Positions 61,116-64,000 of a stretch of 64,000 nucleotides of DNA are shown piece by piece. Positions within the stretch are counted from its first letter, which is position 1. Every line of letters starts with the position of its first letter. The stretch spans positions 43,431,270-43,495,269 of the forward strand of contig NC_086375.1 of NCBI RefSeq assembly GCF_036588685.1, in the 5' to 3' direction. This DNA comes from Mytilus trossulus. Lineage: Eukaryota > Mollusca > Bivalvia > Mytilida > Mytilidae. Both the position numbers and the translations under genes were made by a program. A model generated the notes under the pieces. It saw only the letters and a list, made by a program, of their open reading frames with translations, had not been told where the DNA came from and did no database searches.

Positions 61116-61440
61116 ATTGAGAATGGAAATGGGGACTGTGTCAAAGAGACAACAACCCGACCATAGAAAAAACAACATCAGAAGGTCACCATCAGGTCTT
61201 CAATGTAGCGAGAAATTCCCGCACCCGGAGGCGTCCTTCAGCTGGCCCCTAAACAAATATATACTAGCTCAGTGAAAATGAATGCCATACTAATTTCCAA
61301 ATTGTACACAAACTAAAATTAAAATTATACAAGACTGACAAAGGCCAAATGCTCCTGACTTGGGACAGGCGCAAAAATGCGGCGGGGTTAAACATGTTTA
61401 TGAGATCCCAACCCTCCCCCTATACATAGCCAGTTGACTT
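61116..61440 (+). repeat. Interspersed repeat, fullest copy in window
   Basis: Runs from ATTGAGAATGGAAATGGGGA through GACAACAACCCGACC, GGAGGCGTCCTTCAGCTGG and CCTGACTTGGGACAGGCGCA to AACCCTCCCCCTATAC. Partial relatives in the window are at 57188, 28780 and 32160. It has no coding frame; its class is unknown to me. Confidence 0.8.
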
Positions 61441-61799
61441 AAGTCTTCTATACAAATTTGAAATATCCAGACAATCATACATTCAGTGTCTTCAATAGAT
61501 CATAACAAGCACTGACTGATGGTTGAGACCTAAATACTACTAAAACCCTAAACACAATGGCATGTGAATGTCCTATGTAATTTTTTTTTTAAATGTTGTT
61601 CGTTATTTGAAAAAATGGGCGATAATGACAGATCTTTGATTATTTCTGTTCCCATAGGTAAGTGACAGATGTTAATTAAAAAAATATCAGTCAAGTCCTG
61701 TAAAGTCTAGCATATATAGCTGATCACAGTATGACAAACAGTTCAAGTTGTCAATCTACAAATTAAGCATAAAAAACCATAAACAGAGTTATAAACAAC

Positions 61800-61964
61800 T
61801 GAATAATTTATTTTACCATTCCAACAACTACAAAAACCCCAAAAAGCAAAAAACACATAAAAAATAAATGCACACAATTGAACAAAAAATAAATTTATTG
61901 ATAATAACAATGAAAAAATAAAATAAAAACAAAACAAAACAAAACAATCACCCTTGTTCATGGT
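61800..61964 (-). terminator. 3' UTR of the RRM-like gene with candidate poly(A) signals
   Basis: On the minus strand AATAAA lies at 61899-61894 and again at 61812-61807, 65 and 150 bases beyond the stop codon. Confidence 0.5.
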
Positions 61965-63903
61965 TCAAATCTTGCATCGTTCACTTTTCTGTGTTGTGTT
62001 AGTGCGGCTTCGGCGAGATTTGCGAGGGACATAAGCCATTGCTTGTCTTTCAGCAAGTTTTCTCAATTCTTCCTGCTTCAGTTTGTAAGCTGTGAATTCC
62101 ATTTTATGTACGTCATCTAGTAACTTTACAATCACTTTCTCTCCGCAGATTTCAAGTCCATTTTGAAGAAAGCTTTTTGTTTCTGCGGCAGATTCAAATT
62201 CAACAACCCATCTACTTGGAACCTCTGAGTTTCCTGCGCGAACATCGACTGGGTCATACTGGATAGTGCGTGGTTTGAAACCAGTTTTATTCTTAACCAA
62301 GTCAATTATTTCTTTGTGTGTGTATTCCTCATTGCTCCTGAGACTGAAACAAACGCTGTTGGGACTTGGAGCAGGAAGTGAATTTCTCATGTGCATAGAA
62401 GGAAACAATCTTTTGTCGTATGAAACTGCTTCTTTTAATTCGTCAAGTAGAGACTTCTTTTTTTCTTTTGGAAACAGTCTAAAAAAAGTAATTCAAAGTA
62501 TTAATGGTTTAATTGTGTCTGTTATTGTATACAAATAAGATTGAAAAGTAAATTTTGATTTTTTTCTTTGTGTTAAAGATAAAACTCAATTAATGCAAGA
62601 ACCTACAGCTACATGATTCGAGGATTTACAATTGTATGTTTTACTTTTGAGATAGACAAATGTGTGTGTGTGTGTGTGTCTGTGTGCACAGAAAACTGAT
62701 CGAACACAACCCCATTTTTGGGCTTGTTCAAAGTCCTGATAGATTGGCCATGTGCTTATTCGTAACTGTTTGTGTTGTGTTTATTCGGTTGGTTTTTGTG
62801 GTTTGTTGTGCTGTTCATTACGTTTTTGGTGATTATTGTTGTCTTTTTGGAGCATATATAAATTGATTTTGAATGTCATTAGCGGTTACGGTATATAAAG
62901 TATTTCACAGTAACCATACCTATCATTTACAGCAGTTTGAACACACATATCCCCAACGTTGTCTCGACTATAGTTTCTCACTGGTATCGGGCGTGCCTTT
63001 TGACCAGGAGGGGATGGCATAAACTTTGCACCTTTCGGAAGTACAGTTGAAGAGCATGAGATTATATCTCTTGAACTCTGTCCTGCAACAAGTCCTGAAG
63101 TTCTCTTTCTTACACCAAGGGTTTCCAACTGTGCTCGTCGTTTATCTGAAGCTAATAAAGTACAGTTTTTTTTTTATACAAATCGTCTAAGAAAACAAAA
63201 ACTGAGTCCATGAAGGTATTAAGTTAACCAACATAACTCAGTTGAGTATACAAATCATTTGACCTGTTAATTTTTTTTGGGTAAAGTTTCTATGAATGTT
63301 ATTTACCTTTAATGATTTGTATAAGAAATATAGATTTGGTTGTTATGCATCATTTGGGTAAAATATATATTTGGTTGTTATGCATCATTTGGGTAAAAAA
63401 TATATATATATATTTTTTTAAGATAACATTGCCGTACAGGAATGCATCATTCATAAATAGTGTGTATGCAGCTTTTCAAATCCGATTCCTTTTTACTAAG
63501 ATCTTGGAAATTTCGGTTAAGAAAATAATTAATGTAAAGTTCAAAATTGTCTTTGCTGTTTACCTTGATATTCTAAAGTATTGTTGCTCCTAGAAGTCGT
63601 CCATTGATCGGTGTGGTCTATATAGCAAGGTGGTGCTGCTTTGTCGGTACCAGTTATAGTCTGGGCATTAGCAACAAGTGGAACATTGCCATTAGGGACC
63701 AGTGGAACATTACTATTAGGAGCCAGTAGAACATTGCCATTAGGAGACAGTGGAACATTGCCGCGAGTCTGTTGTGCAGCAACCAACCATCGTAGAGCTT
63801 TTGTTGTTGCATCATATGATATGGTTCCGCGATAACCTTTTACATCGACTAGATTCTGAAATCCTGATTTTTTGGCTGTATTTTTTAATCCTGGTAGCTT
63901 GCT
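61965..63903 (-). CDS. Unrecognised gene: octapeptide repeat and RRM-like C-terminus (5' end outside window)
   Basis: Minus-strand exons are 63903-63564, 63151-62920 and 62478-61965, AG/GT bounded and in phase, giving 361 codons to stop TAG/TGA-type end at 61965. Exon one reads SKLPGLKNTAKKSGFQNLVD, then four copies of an eight-residue unit (NVPLSPNG, NVLLAPNS, NVPLVPNG, NVPLVANA; 24-bp DNA repeat at about 63666-63763). Exon two is basic and Ser/Pro-rich (SDKRRAQLETLGVRKRTSG). Exon three has LFPKEKKKSLLDELKEA, then strand-helix-strand-strand-helix-strand: SVCFSL, THKEIIDLVKNKTG, RTIQYDPVDV, SRWVVEF, SAAETKSFLQNG, EKVIVKLL. That order fits an RRM fold, although the usual aromatic RNP motifs are absent. 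The end is a charged helix and a basic tail (PRKSRRSRTNTTQKSERC). RNA binding is only a suggestion; I cannot name the family. Confidence 0.8.
62479..62919 (-). other. Intron of the RRM-like gene with (TG)n run
   Basis: Contains an uninterrupted TG microsatellite at 62661-62679 followed by CTGTGTGC. Otherwise unremarkable. Confidence 0.8.
63334..63405. repeat. 36-bp tandem duplication in intron
   Basis: TTTGGTTGTTATGCATCATT followed by TGGGTAAAA occurs twice in a row (about 63334 and 63370), then an AT run. Confidence 0.75.
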
Positions 63904-64000
63904 CTGTAAAAAAATAATTATAAATTTAGGTCGAAATTGCCAAAAAGAACCTTAGAGAGTAACTGACTAAGTAAAATCGGATGACACTTATATGTACATG

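Noticed and set aside
1-64000. tRNA, rRNA and other structural RNA genes
   Set aside because: I looked for A/B-box and T-loop motifs and hairpins and found nothing that holds together; a covariance-model scan would be needed for certainty.

Overview
The window is eukaryotic. Genes are split into short exons with GT/AG junctions and long AT-rich introns, and the space between them is filled with degenerate interspersed repeats. Protein similarity points to an animal. The repeat families (for example those at 35.8-37.8 kb, 16.9-17.7 kb and 61.1-61.4 kb) match ones I remember as abundant in bivalve molluscs, especially mussels. The organism is therefore an inference: a marine bivalve, probably Mytilus or a close relative.

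Plus strand, 0-34 kb: three unrelated housekeeping-type genes lie head to tail. They are the last four coding exons of a spastin-like microtubule-severing AAA ATPase (268-3209), a complete or nearly complete ECH1-like dienoyl-CoA isomerase in eight coding exons ending in the peroxisomal signal SKL (11650-23611), and an ARMC5-like armadillo/BTB protein in six coding exons, 1198 codons (25814-33531). I could splice all three in frame across every internal junction.

Minus strand, 39-64 kb: a kelch-repeat protein in five coding exons spreads over about 19 kb (58735 down to 39885), and its 12.8-kb intron carries a 5'-truncated LINE. Upstream of it lie the last three exons of an unrecognised gene with an octapeptide repeat and an RRM-like C-terminal fold (63903 down to 61965; it continues past the window edge).

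Repeats: the introns and spacers hold many non-autonomous transposons. They include a 169-bp core-tandem element (0.7-1.8 kb), TTAA-flanked inverted-repeat elements (10.0 and 22.6 kb, the latter nested in another repeat), a 1.77-kb element with 32-bp perfect terminal repeats (13.3-15.06 kb), two copies of a roughly 1.95-kb composite element built of three different tandem arrays, a 1.17-kb foldback element made of small palindromes (43.0-44.2 kb), and reverse-transcriptase remnants at 18.8, 44.8-47.4 and 50.7 kb.

I see no operon, CRISPR array, rRNA or tRNA, and no evidence that the genes act together in one pathway. No clearly novel multi-gene system is present. The most unusual items are the composite and foldback elements, a 37-bp palindromic micro-insertion with its own target duplication, and the unrecognised RRM-like gene.
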